A stretch of 64,000 nt of DNA. Source: Solen grandis (lineage: Eukaryota > Mollusca > Bivalvia > Adapedonta > Solenidae). Position 1 is the stretch's first letter. Each line of letters opens with the position of its first letter. The notes beneath the pieces were generated by a model. It was given only the letters and a program-made list of their open reading frames with translations. It did not search any database and was not told the DNA's origin. The stretch spans positions 57,159,690 to 57,223,689 of the forward strand of contig CM037790.1 in assembly GCA_021229015.1 (NCBI GenBank), in the 5' to 3' direction. Positions 39,201 through 50,300 of this stretch are shown here, piece after piece. The position numbers and the translations under genes were made by a program.

Positions 39201-40623
39201 CCAGGGGATGTTGGGGCGTGAAATTGCGATGGTTTCCAATTGTACTAGTCCCAACTAGCATAAAACCACCGATGCCGACTTTTGGGAACGACACCGAAAG
39301 TGCTTAAATGGCGCACAAACGTACTGTTTTAGCCTATTGACAAAAATGCAATTTTTGCCCAGGGGATGTTGGGGCGTGAAATTGCGATGGTTTCAATTGT
39401 ACTGTCCCAACTAGCATAAAACCACCGATGCCGACTTTTGGGAACGCACCGAAAAGTGCTTAAATGGCGCACAAACGTACTGTTTTAGCCTATTGACAAA
39501 AAATGCAATTTTTGCCCAGGGGATGTTGGGGCGTGAAATTGCGATGGTTTCCAATTGTACTAGTCCCAACTAGCATAAAACCACCGATGCCGACTTTTGG
39601 GAAAGCACCGAAAAGTGCTTAAATGGCGCACAAACGTACTGTTTTAGCCTATTGACAAAAATGCAATTTTTGCCCAGGGGATGTTGGGGCGTGAAATTGC
39701 GATGGTTTCCAATTGTACTAGTCCCAACTAGCATAAAACCACCGATGCCGACTTTTGGAACGCACGAAAAGTGCTTAAATGGCGCACAAACGTACTGTTT
39801 TAGCTATTGACAAAATGCAATTTTGCCCGGGGATGTTGGGCGTGAAATTGCGATGGTTTCCAATTGTACTAGTCCCAACTAGCATAAAACCACCGATGCG
39901 ACTTTTGGGAAGCACCGAAAAGTGCTTAAATGGCGCACAAACGTACTGTTTTAGCCTATTGACAAAAATGCAATTTTTGCCCAGGGGATGTTGGGGCGTG
40001 AAATTGCGATGGTTTCAATTGTACTAGTCCCAACTAGCATAAAACCACCGATGCGACTTTTGGGAACGCACCGAAAAAGTGTAAATGGCGCACAAACGTA
40101 CTGTTTTAGCCTATTTGACAAAAATGCAATTTTTGCCCAGGGGATGTTGGGGCGTGAAATTGCGATGGTTTCCAATTGTTACTAGTCCCAACTAGCATAA
40201 AACCACCGATGCCGACTTTTGGGAACGCACCGAAAAGTGCTTAAATGGCGCACAAACGTACTGTTTTAGCCTATTGACAAAAATGCAATTTTTGCCCAGG
40301 GGATGTTGGGGCGTGAAATTGCGATGGTTTCCAATTGTACTAGTCCCAACTAGCATTAAAACCACCGATGCGACTTTTGGGAACGCACCGAAAAGTGCTT
40401 AAATGGCGCACAAAGTACTGTTTTAGCCTATTGACAAAAATGCAATTTTTGCCCGGGGATGTTGGGGCGTGAAATTGCGATGGTTTCCAATTGTACTAGT
40501 CCAACTAGCATAAAACCACCGATGCCGACTTTTGGGAACGCACCGAAAAGTGCTTAAATGGCGCACAAACGTACTGTTTTAGCCTATTGACAAAAATGCA
40601 ATTTTTGCCGAGGTGTTGGGGCG
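33263..40623 (+). repeat. 158-bp satellite array, forward arm
   Basis: About 47 monomers. Clean units at 38.8-40.6 kb contain ATGTTGGGGCGTGAAATTGC, TACTAGTCCCAACTAGC, CACCGATGCCGACTTTTGGG and TGCTTAAATGGCGCAC. Successive landmark spacings there are 156, 159 and 158. CTAGT-CCCA-ACTAG is a small perfect hairpin in each unit. 158 is not a multiple of 3, so any frame shifts at each unit. Noise is heavy at 33.3-36.1 kb, moderate to 37.4 kb, deletion-rich at 37.4-38.7 kb, low afterwards. Confidence 0.96.
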
Positions 40624-40723
40624 NNNNNNNNNNNNNNNNNNNNNNNNNNNNNNNNNNNNNNNNNNNNNNNNNNNNNNNNNNNNNNNNNNNNNNNNNNNNN
40701 NNNNNNNNNNNNNNNNNNNNNNN
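40624..40723. other. Scaffold gap, 100 N
   Basis: A second gap of exactly 100 N. It ends the satellite contig in mid-monomer; ordinary sequence resumes at 40724. The real satellite array may therefore be much longer than shown. Confidence 0.99.
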
Positions 40724-41266
40724 TATATACACCCACCCGTTAGTCTTTCAGGTAATAATTTGCTGCTTCATTGTTACAGTCAGATAGAGACGTCAGCTAA
40801 TTACAAGAAGGGAAAGACACTGCATAAAATGAAAAAATAAAAAAATAAAAGACACTGCATAAAATGAAGAAAAAATGGACCTCTGTTATCTATAGAATGC
40901 AAATGCATGCTTTTAATGGACTGGTTGAGAAAGGAAAAGAAGAAGACGATGATGATACATGTATACCCGTGAGTGTTGTTTATAAGTCATAATTATATAT
41001 AAGAGGAAAATAAAGCTGTTTTACAGACTAAAATTCTACAAAATGTTTAACATTATACATCTTTTTATACTAATTTATGATTAAGAAAAGAAAAACTGTA
41101 AGGAGAAAAGAAAATCACTGCTCACATAAAGTAAGAGTTCTTTTGGAACTCATGTGTCACCTGCTGAAGCATGACAAAGTGTGACGGACAGACAGATAGG
41201 TGATGGAAAAGTGATCCCTATGTGTGAACAAAAAAAAAAGTTTTTGAGGGAATATAATTACAAATA
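40724..41266. other. Unique-looking sequence with repeat fragments
   Basis: Contains a fragment of the type-1 SINE (about 40765-40810; GACGTCAGCTAATTACA) and a copy of the CACCTGCTG element (41136-41229). No exon was recognised. Confidence 0.55.
41136..41229. repeat. CACCTGCTG interspersed repeat, copy 1 (partial)
   Basis: Landmarks TTTTGGAACTCATGTGTCAC, GAAGCATGACAAAG and AAAAGTGATCCCTATGTG are shared with 49940-50057 and 50450-50580. This copy lacks the right inverted end. Confidence 0.8.
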
Positions 41267-42985
41267 GGATAGTATGAGAAAAATCCCATATAGTCCTTAT
41301 ATTGGATAGTATAAGAAAAATCCCATATAGTCCTTATATTGGATAGTATAAGAAAAATCCCATATAGTCCTTATATTGGATAGAATAAGAAAAATCCCAT
41401 ATAGTCCTTATATTGGATAGTATAAGAAAAGTCCCATATAGCTCTTATATTGGATAGTATGAGAAAAATCCCATAAAGTCCTTATATTGGATAGTATGAG
41501 AAAAATCCCATATAGTCCTTATATTGGATAGTATGAGAAAAGTCCCATATAGTCCTTATATTGGATAATATAAGAAAAATCCCATATAGTCCTTATATTG
41601 GATAGTATGAGAAAAATCCCATATAGTCCTTATATTGGATAGTATAAGAAAAATCCCATATAGTCCTTATATTGGATAGTATGAGAAAAATCCCATATAG
41701 TCCTTATATTGGATAGTATAAGAAAAATCCCATATAGTCCTTATATTGGATAGTATGAGAAAAATCCCATATAGTCCTTATATTGGATAGTATGAGAAAA
41801 GTCCCATATAGTCCTTATATTGGATAATATAAGAAAAATCCCATATAGTCCTTATATTGGATAGTATGAGAAAAGTCCCATATAGCTCTTATATTGGATA
41901 GTATGAGAAAAGTCCCATATAGCTCTTATATTGGATAGTATGAGAAAAGTCCCATATAGCTCTTATATTTGATAGTATGAGAAAAATCCCATATAGCTCT
42001 TTTATTGGATAGTATAAGAAAAATCCCATATAGCTCTTATATTGGATAGTATGAGAAAAGTCCCATATAGCTCTTATATTGGATAGTATGAGAAAAATCC
42101 CATATAGCTCTTATATTGGATAGTATGAGAAAAATCCCATATAGCTCTTATATTGGATAGTATGAGAAAAGTCCCATATAGCTCTTATATTGGATAGTAT
42201 GAGAAAAGTCCCATATAGCTCTTATATTGGATAGTATGAGAAAAATCCCATATAGTCCTTATATTGGATAGTTTAAGAAAAGTCCCATATAGCTCTTATA
42301 TTGGATAGCATAAGAAAAATCCCATATAGCTCTTATATTGGATAGTATTAGAAAAGTCCCATATAGCTCTTATATTGGATAGTATGAGAAAAGTCCCATA
42401 TAGCTCTTATATTGGATAGTATGAGATAAATCCCATATAGTCCTTATATTGGATAGTATAAGAAAAGTCCCATATAGCTCTTATATTGGATAGTATGAGA
42501 AAAGTCCCATATAGCTCTTATATTGGATAGTATGAGAAAAATCCCATATAGCTCTTATATTGGATAGTATAAGAAAAGTCCCATATAGCTCTTATATTGG
42601 ATAGTATGAGAAAAGTCCCATATAGCTCTTATATTGGATAGTATGAGAAAAGTCCCATATAGCTCTTATATTGGATAGTATGAGAAAAATCCCATATAGT
42701 CCTTATATTGGATAGTATATTGGATAGTATGAGAAAAATCCCATATAGCTCTTACATTGGATAGTATAAGAAAAATCCCATATAGCTCTTACATTGGATA
42801 GTATAAGAAAAAATCCCATATAGCTCTTATATTGGATAGTATAAGAAAAATCCCATTTAGCTCTTATATTGGATAGTATAAGAAAAATCCCATATAGCTC
42901 TTATATTGGATAGTATGAGAAAAGTCCCATATACTAGTAGGTCTTATATCGGATAGTATGAGAAATATTCCATATAGCTCCTCCT
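41267..42985. repeat. 37-bp minisatellite, about 46 copies
   Basis: The unit begins GGATAGTATGAGAAAAATCC and continues CATATAGTCCTTATATT, 37 bases. Three binary variants recur: TAAG/TGAG, AAATCCC/AAGTCCC and TAGTCC/TAGCTC. TAGTCC dominates to about 41.86 kb and TAGCTC afterwards, with interspersed blocks showing local amplification. One partial-unit duplication is visible near 42710. Confidence 0.97.
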
Positions 42986-43136
42986 ACTTAACATAGTAAG
43001 TAATAAACAGGATATTATGTTCTGTTAAAGCTAGTTACCTGTAATTATATGAAAAACAATGAACTGAGAGAAAAAGGTCCATCCAAAAGAAACACACACA
43101 CAACCCCGCCCGCCACACAAAATAAAAAGAAAAAAA

Positions 43137-45275
43137 ACAAGAGGGCCAAGATGGCCCTGAATTGTTCACCTGAGAAACATTGCCTTCATTGCCAATTATT
43201 GTATTATGAGTCATACTGAATACATAATCCATGCAGAAGTACTGCAAGACCATCTAAATTCCACACAAAAACTGTACCTGCCACCTAAAGTTTGAAGGTC
43301 ATAGATCTAATAGGAGTATATAAAATCAAGTGACCCCTGGCATGCGGTAAATTTTGAGACCAGGCCATGATTTGAACAGACTTTGTTAAGGTCCCCATCT
43401 TAACTCCAGGCTTTGTGGTTTCTGATAAGAAGATCTTTTGAGGGTTTTTCCAAGTCTATGTAAAATCAAGTGACCCCTAAGTTGGGGCCAATTTTGACCC
43501 AAGGCTCATGATTTGAATAAACTTGGTAAAGGTCCATAAGACAATGCCACATACCAAATATCTAACCTCTAGGCCTTGCAGTTTTGGAGAAGAAGATTTT
43601 TAAACAAGAGGGCCATGATGGCCCTGGATCGCTCACCTGGTATCATTAGGCTATGTAAAATCAAGTGACCCCTGGGGCAGAGCCAATTTTGACCCCAGGG
43701 TCATGATTTGAACAAAGTTGGTAAGAATCGACTAGACAATGCTACAACTACACACTCTACTTGGTAGAGGTCTATTAGCCATGTTACATACCAAATATAT
43801 AAACTCCAGACCTTGAAATTTTTCTAGTTTTTTTTCCAATATAAGTCTATGTAAAATCAAGTGATCCCTGGAGCGGGGCCATTTTTGACCCCACGTCATG
43901 ATTTGAACAAACTTGGTAAAAGCGACTAGAATGCTACACACCAAATATCTAAACTCTATGCTTTGGGTGTCTGAAAAAGATTTTTTCTTTTTTTCTTATT
44001 AAGCCTATGTTAAATCAAGTGACCCTGGGGCGGGCAATTTTGACCCAGGGTCATAATTTGAACAATCTTGGTAGAGAGTCATAAGATCATGCTACATATT
44101 AAAAATCAAAAGGCTAGGCCTTGTGTTTCAGAGAAGAAATTTTTCAAGTTTTTTCTATATTAGCCTATTTAAAATCAGGTGACCCTTTATGGGCCAAATT
44201 TGATCCCAGGGCCATGATTTGAACAAACTTGGTTGTGATCTACTAGACAATGCTGCACACCAAATATCTAAACCCAGCCTTGTGGTTTCTGAGAAGAAGA
44301 TTTTCAAGTTTTTCCTATATTAGCCTTTGTTAATCAAGTGACCCCTGGGTGGGCCAATTTTGACCCAAGGGTCATGATTTGAACAATCTTGGTAAGAGGC
44401 ATAAGATCATGCTTACATACTGAAAAACAAAAGGCTAGGCCCTTGTGGTTTTCGAAAGAGATTTTTTCAAGTTTTCCTATATTAGCCTATGTGAAATCAA
44501 GTGACCCCTGGGGCGGGGCCATTTTGACCCCAGGGTCATAATTTGAACAATCTTGGTAGAGATCAACTAGACAATGCTACACACCAAATATCTTAACTCT
44601 ATGCCTTGTGGTTTCTGAGAAGAAGATTTTTCAAGTTTTTCCTATATTAGCCTATGTGAAATCAAGTGACCCCTGGGGCGGGGCCAATTTTGACCCCAGG
44701 GTCATAATTTGTACAATCTTGGTAGAGAGTCATAAGATCATGCTACATACCAAAAATCAAAAGGCTAGGCCTTGTGGTTTCAGAGAAGAAGATTTTTTAA
44801 ATTTTCATTTTTAAAATCTATTTTTAGCTCCTGTGACCTAATTATGCAATGGACCAGAACCATTTATACAACTTTAGTAGAGCTTCATCCAAGGAACATT
44901 CCTGCAAAATATTTTTTCAAATTGGCCAAGCCGTTTAGGAGGAGATGTTGTTTGAAGCAATTGTTGACGCCGGACGCACGCACGGACGACGGATGCCGGA
45001 CAAAAGGCGATCAGAAAAGCTCACCTTGAGCACGTTGTGCTCAGGTGAGCTAAAAATTCTCTTTAAAAACCTAATTTTAGCTCCTGTGACCCGGATATGC
45101 AATGCACCGGAACCATTTGAACAAGATCGATAGAGCTTCATGCAAGGGACATCACAGGCAATTTTCATATGATTTGGCCCAGTGGTTTCAGAGGAGATGT
45201 TGCTTGAAACAAGGATGGACAACGGACAGCCATTGATCCTAAAAGCTCATACGAGCACTACGTGCTCAGGTGAGC
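43137..45275 (+). mobile_element. Composite tandem-core element(s), GCTCACC-ended, ~166-bp units
   Basis: Starts ACAAGAGGGCCAAGATGG with TTCACCTGAG; a second 5' module lies inside at 43603-43640 (ACAAGAGGGCCATGATGG ... CGCTCACCTGG). About nine cores of ~166 bases follow (AAATCAAGTGACCCCTGG ... GACCCCAGGGTCATGATTTG; 44493 and 44659 are 166 apart). The first 3' module has a GACG stretch (about 44965-45000) and hairpin GAGCACGTTGTGCTC (about 45028-45050). A second hairpin GAGCACTACGTGCTC lies at 45254-45268. This suggests nesting or end duplication. Non-coding. Confidence 0.78.
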
Positions 45276-45279
45276 TAAA

Positions 45280-46670
45280 AAAGCTAAAATATGCTTTAAA
45301 ATCCATATTTCCACCACAGAAATATTGACTTTTGTGTCTGATATTTGCATCCCCTTCCAATGTGTTAGTTACACACTCACTTCTAATGACTACAGTGTAC
45401 ACTTGTGCTGCTTGGTGTTAAACCTGTGTTTGTGTTTACTTACCCAATATTCATCTGTTAAACTGGTTATGAAATATCATATCTTATATATATAAATATT
45501 TCAAATAAGACAGTATCTTTTATCAGAAATTACAATACACAGTAAAACCTGAGAAAGGCCACCCCATACAAACTAAAGACTGTCCTTTATCTGAAGGTGA
45601 CTGTTATTTGGAGGTTGAATTCCCTATAAATTCAGGACTTGGAATCTAGTCCCTGGCCTTTCTTCACAGTTTTGCTGTTGTTGAGAAATGATGGTTAATT
45701 CAAGTTTGACTCAATTGTGCCATTTTGCAACAATGTATACCATAAACGTTACATATCAGATAAGACGAATCAATTTTGATTCTAGACAGATTTCAAAGTG
45801 CACCCTCTAAACAAGATGAATACTGAAAACAGCAAACAATATAAGACCTGAATAGCCTTTGCAGGCTGATCTTGGTTTATATCGATACTAGTCACAAAGT
45901 CCTATTCCTTGACAGCTGCTAATTGGTATAAAGTTAATAAAATTTATCTTTAATTGTATTTAATAACTGACATAAAAATGATAATTTTTATCCTACACAG
46001 TGTATGATATGATTTCATTTCCATTAATATTCTCAATCTTTTACCTTAATCATGAGATAAAACAATAAAAGCTTAACAAGAGGTAGAAGAAAGGGAAAGA
46101 ATAACTTTTCCAGATTTTCCAGGAAAAATTTAATCCCACCTAAACCCACTGATGTTGGTTGCTATGCCAACCTGGGCCATGTATCTGAGGCATCATCCAG
46201 AGGTAGATCAGGGCTTGGGCTCGCTCCACCCACCCCAGTTGGCCAGTAAATTAAAAAAATTTTGGGTGCAAATTTATTGATTGACTTTAAGGATTTTGGT
46301 AAAATTTTACAATTAAAACAACTGTGTTTGACAGAGCAATCAATAAGTGATGGAAGAAAGGGCCTTCAGCTTAAGCTTGCTGAGTCGCTCAGTGACCTTG
46401 GTGTTTGAACTTACAGAGCCCTTGTGCCCCGCCCCTCAAAGTAGAAATTCCTGGATATGCAATTGCCATCCCATCCCATCAACATGTTTTAAGGGATTTT
46501 TTACCTTTCATGACATAATGACAAGGTAAACTGCTCACAAAGTTTCATAAACAAATAACATATTGACCAATAATCAAATGATATGATTATTTCTGTAAAC
46601 ACTGAAAAAGTCCATTGTAGTGAGAACACAAGGATTACAAGTGGGTGCCCACACTCATCTGTTTATATGT
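45280..46670. other. Sequence downstream of the last visible kinase exon, no exon recognised
   Basis: I looked on the minus strand for a terminal PfkB exon (GAGD) here and did not find one. Short frames only. Confidence 0.5.
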
Positions 46671-46671
46671 C

Positions 46672-46913
46672 TTAACCCTTTCCCTCATAGAGGAAACCAT
46701 GAAAAGACCTATGCGAACAGCATAAAACCAGATCAGCCTGCGAGTAACTCGCAGGCTGATCAGGTTTTATGCTGTTCGCTGCTCCTCAGTGGTCTGGAAA
46801 TGAGGATTTTGTAATTAAATTCGGTAAGGTTTAACTGTGGTTTTCTGCAGATCAGGCTTTATGTGGTACCTACTGAGTGCGTCAAAATGAGCCTATATGA
46901 GGGAAAGGGTTAA
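46672..46913. mobile_element. piggyBac-type MITE, copy 2
   Basis: Same TTAA borders, CCCTTTCCCTCATA ends and internal palindrome GCGAACAGCATAAAACC / GGTTTTATGCTGTTCGC as 25141-25380, with only scattered differences. It lies downstream of exon 15. Confidence 0.88.
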
Positions 46914-47130
46914 GATATAATTCTACACAATATTCTTCCAGTACATAGAATTCAGATTGAGGTCAAGATCAAATGTCTTCATGTGTTAAAAAAACATTAC
47001 AGGATTAAAAAGTATGACCAGCAACTTCCATACCGATAACAATAGGTGTATTGCAACACTCAAACCTTTTTATCTTCTTAAAAAATATGGATCAGTAAAT
47101 AATTTCAATATTTGTCTATTTTCAACTGAC

Positions 47131-47303
47131 CTGTATCTCATCCCCCGCCATTGGTAATTTAGCGTCCACATCACCATGACGACACAGGATGACACCGTGT
47201 TTTCCTAGCGTTACCATGACAATAGGAATGTACTTTGCAGCCGTGGACAGTAATCTTGTACACTCATGGAGAACAGCATCAAGTTCAAGGTCATCTGCCA
47301 CAG
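47131..47303 (-). CDS. Exon 15: kinase segment VTLGKHGV; last exon visible
   Basis: Acceptor TTACACAG and donor GTCAGT. It encodes [18 protein letters not shown], then [10 protein letters not shown] and [14 protein letters not shown] is the strand before the catalytic GAGD loop. A functional donor follows, so at least one more exon with GAGD is expected downstream (lower coordinates). None was found between here and the gap at 40723. Confidence 0.93.
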
Positions 47304-50300
47304 CTGTGTAAAAAAAAAAAAAACATAAAAAAACAACTAAAAAAAAACAACAGAAATTGGGAATGAAATGGTTAACCCTTTACTTCATGTAGGCATGTTT
47401 AGATGCCTTGGCAAGCAGACTAGACTTAGTTCAGACAGTTCCTTCCAGGAGCAGTCTGATCAGGGACTCCTCTGTTTGCTCATACAAAATTTTAGCTCGG
47501 GTTCTACACAATCCATTGTTTCATTTACCATTGAAGTTCAGTATATATTTGTCAAGTTTTATCAAACTTGTACATGAATATTCATTAGGTAAAGGGTTTA
47601 TTTAAAAGATTCGAAATATTGAAAGCTTCTGTGTATTAGCCAAACATACTCGTCCACAATAAAATCAACAAATTTTGTTTCATGGAATATAGAATCCTAG
47701 CGAGAAGAGATAAATCAAAATTATAAAATTATTTCTTTCTTCAAAAATTTGATTTTTTGTATTCTATAAGCAAAACTGAAATACAAATTTAATTTAACCT
47801 TTCATCTATATATTTGTTCCAATATGGGGAGCAGTAGTCCAGCGGTAGGACACATTTTGGGATTGAGAGGTCCCTTGTTTGAGTCCTGTAAAGGACTCTG
47901 CTATTTTTCTTGAGCATAAAAAAAATTACCCTGCATTGTGTCACTTCACGCTGGTGTAAATCGGTATCTGAGAGGGCGGTATAATTCTGTGGGGCTATAG
48001 AGTGGACTGCAATAAGTAACGTGAAAGACTCCCCAGGGAAATCAAGAGATAGATACTAGTAGCCCTATGACCAAGGGTAACAGCTGTTAGGTCGGTGAAT
48101 GTGTCCACAGCATGAAAGTTAAGACTATAATGCCCCTAATTTACTTTGCTAAAATCATGGATTCAGATTGACAGCCTTTTGTAAAATTTTGTAAAAAAAA
48201 GGCATATTGCTTATAACACAATAATATATTAAACAAGAGGGCCAAGATGGTCATTGGTCGCTCACCTGAGAAAGATGATTGCTTAAGAAATAAAGATGCT
48301 TGAGTGTAAAAGTGAAATCTGGCTTTTTTTTATGGTGAAATGGGCATAACTCCTAAATTTACAAGTCAATATGAGTTATAATTGAACCCGATTGTGAGAT
48401 TATGGGCATAAACATTGTCTTAAAGTTTAAAAAAGATTGTTAAAAAAATGAAGTTGGTAGAGAATAAACAAAGTGAAATCTTGCATTTTTTATATTAAAA
48501 GGGGCATAACTCCTGACCTAAATGGCCCATCTCAGCCACAATTGAACTCAATCGAGACCTTATGGTCATAAGCATTGTCATAAAGTTTGAAGATGATTGC
48601 TCAAAAGATGAAGATGCTAGAGTGTAAAAAAAGTGAAATCTGGCATTTTTTGAATATTAAAAGGGGCATAACTTCTGAACTAATTGACGGATCTCAGCAT
48701 TAATCGAACTCAATCGAGACCTTATGGTCATAAACATTGTCATAAAGTTTGAAGATGATTGCTTAAAAGATGAAGATGCTAGAGTGTAAACAACGTGAAA
48801 TTGGCATTTTTTGAATATTAAAAGGGGCATAACTTCTGAACTAATTGACGGATCTCAGCATTAATCGAACTCAATGAGACCTTATGGCATAACATTGCTA
48901 AAGTTTGAAGATGACTGCTCAAAAGATGAAGATGCTAGAGTGTAAACAACGTGAAATATGGCATTTTTTTAATATTAAAAGGGGCATTACTTCTGACCTA
49001 ATTGACAGATCTCAGCCATAATCGAACTCATTCGAGACCGTATGGTCATAAGCATTGCCATAAAGTTCGAAAATGATTGCTCAAAAGATGAAAATGCTAG
49101 AGTGTAAACAACGTGAAATATGGCATTTTTTGAATATTAAAAGGGGCATAAATCCTGACCTAATTGACGGATCTCAGCCATAATCGAACTCAATCGAGAC
49201 ATTATGGTCATAAACATTTTCATAAAGTTTGAAGATGATTGCTTAAGAAATAAAGGTGATAGAGTGTAAACACTAAAAATTGTTGATGCCGCACGACGCA
49301 CGACGGACGACGGACGCTCACGGGATCACAATAGCTCACCCTGAGCTTTGCTCAGGTGAGCTAAAAAAACAAACAGCCCACTTCAAAAAGACAAAAATTT
49401 AATTGATTTTAATTAAAGAAAAAAAAACATATAATTAGCATAATTATGCATACTTACCATCAACAGGTAAGGCATCCTTGTTGATATGGGACACCATCTT
49501 CTTCAGTTCATTAAAGTTTGGAGAGGTGTAAACTATCCCTTTAAAGGCGTCATTAAGGAAGGGTTTGCTAGCCTTGTGGATGTCTGTTGGCTCAAACAGC
49601 ACTGCAGAGAGAGGACATGATGAGGTAATTAATTGCTGTCCACTCTCAGTCCTGAACCCCTAAATAGCACTAGTATGCTAGTGGGCACAGTGGTTCATTG
49701 TTAACATACTCCACTGCGGATCTAAAGGTTGTGGGTTTGAACTCTTTTGAGGGCAAGGATATTTCATGACCTTCCTGGTCCAACCCAGGAACCATTGAGT
49801 GGGATCAGCATAAGTTGTAAAAAATTGTTTCCCAATTGATGTTAAATAGGTAAGTTTAAACTTTAATTTTCTATACAACTTATTTTTACACATTATTGAG
49901 TAATTTGCTCTTTGGTTATGGTTATCATATTCACAAAATAGTGTTCTTTGGAACACACATCACCTGTTGCAGCATGACTGACAAAGTCTGACAGACAGAC
50001 GATGTAAAAGTGATCCCTATGTGTCACCTCTGCTTACAGCAGGTGACACAAAAATAGAGTTACAAAGACATGACTGTTCTCTTGGTCTACTCTGTTTGTA
50101 AATGCATCAAAATGAGTTTGTATAAGGTACAGGAATAATAAGTCTAAAGTCATCATTTTTTTCTTTGAAGTTCCTGATGGGGAACCACCTCAATATACAA
50201 TGTGACATCATTTCCATCCATCTGAACTCATTTCTCCTTATAATGTGATCCTTGCTTCACTTTAAATCAGTCATGCACGAAACTTTTTTACCATAAAAAT

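Noticed and set aside
28102..40623. CRISPR-like array
   Set aside because: Monomers abut with no unique spacers, and the genome is eukaryotic.
41267..42985. CRISPR-like or protein-coding minisatellite
   Set aside because: There are no spacers, and the 37-base unit is not a multiple of three and carries stops; it is a plain minisatellite.
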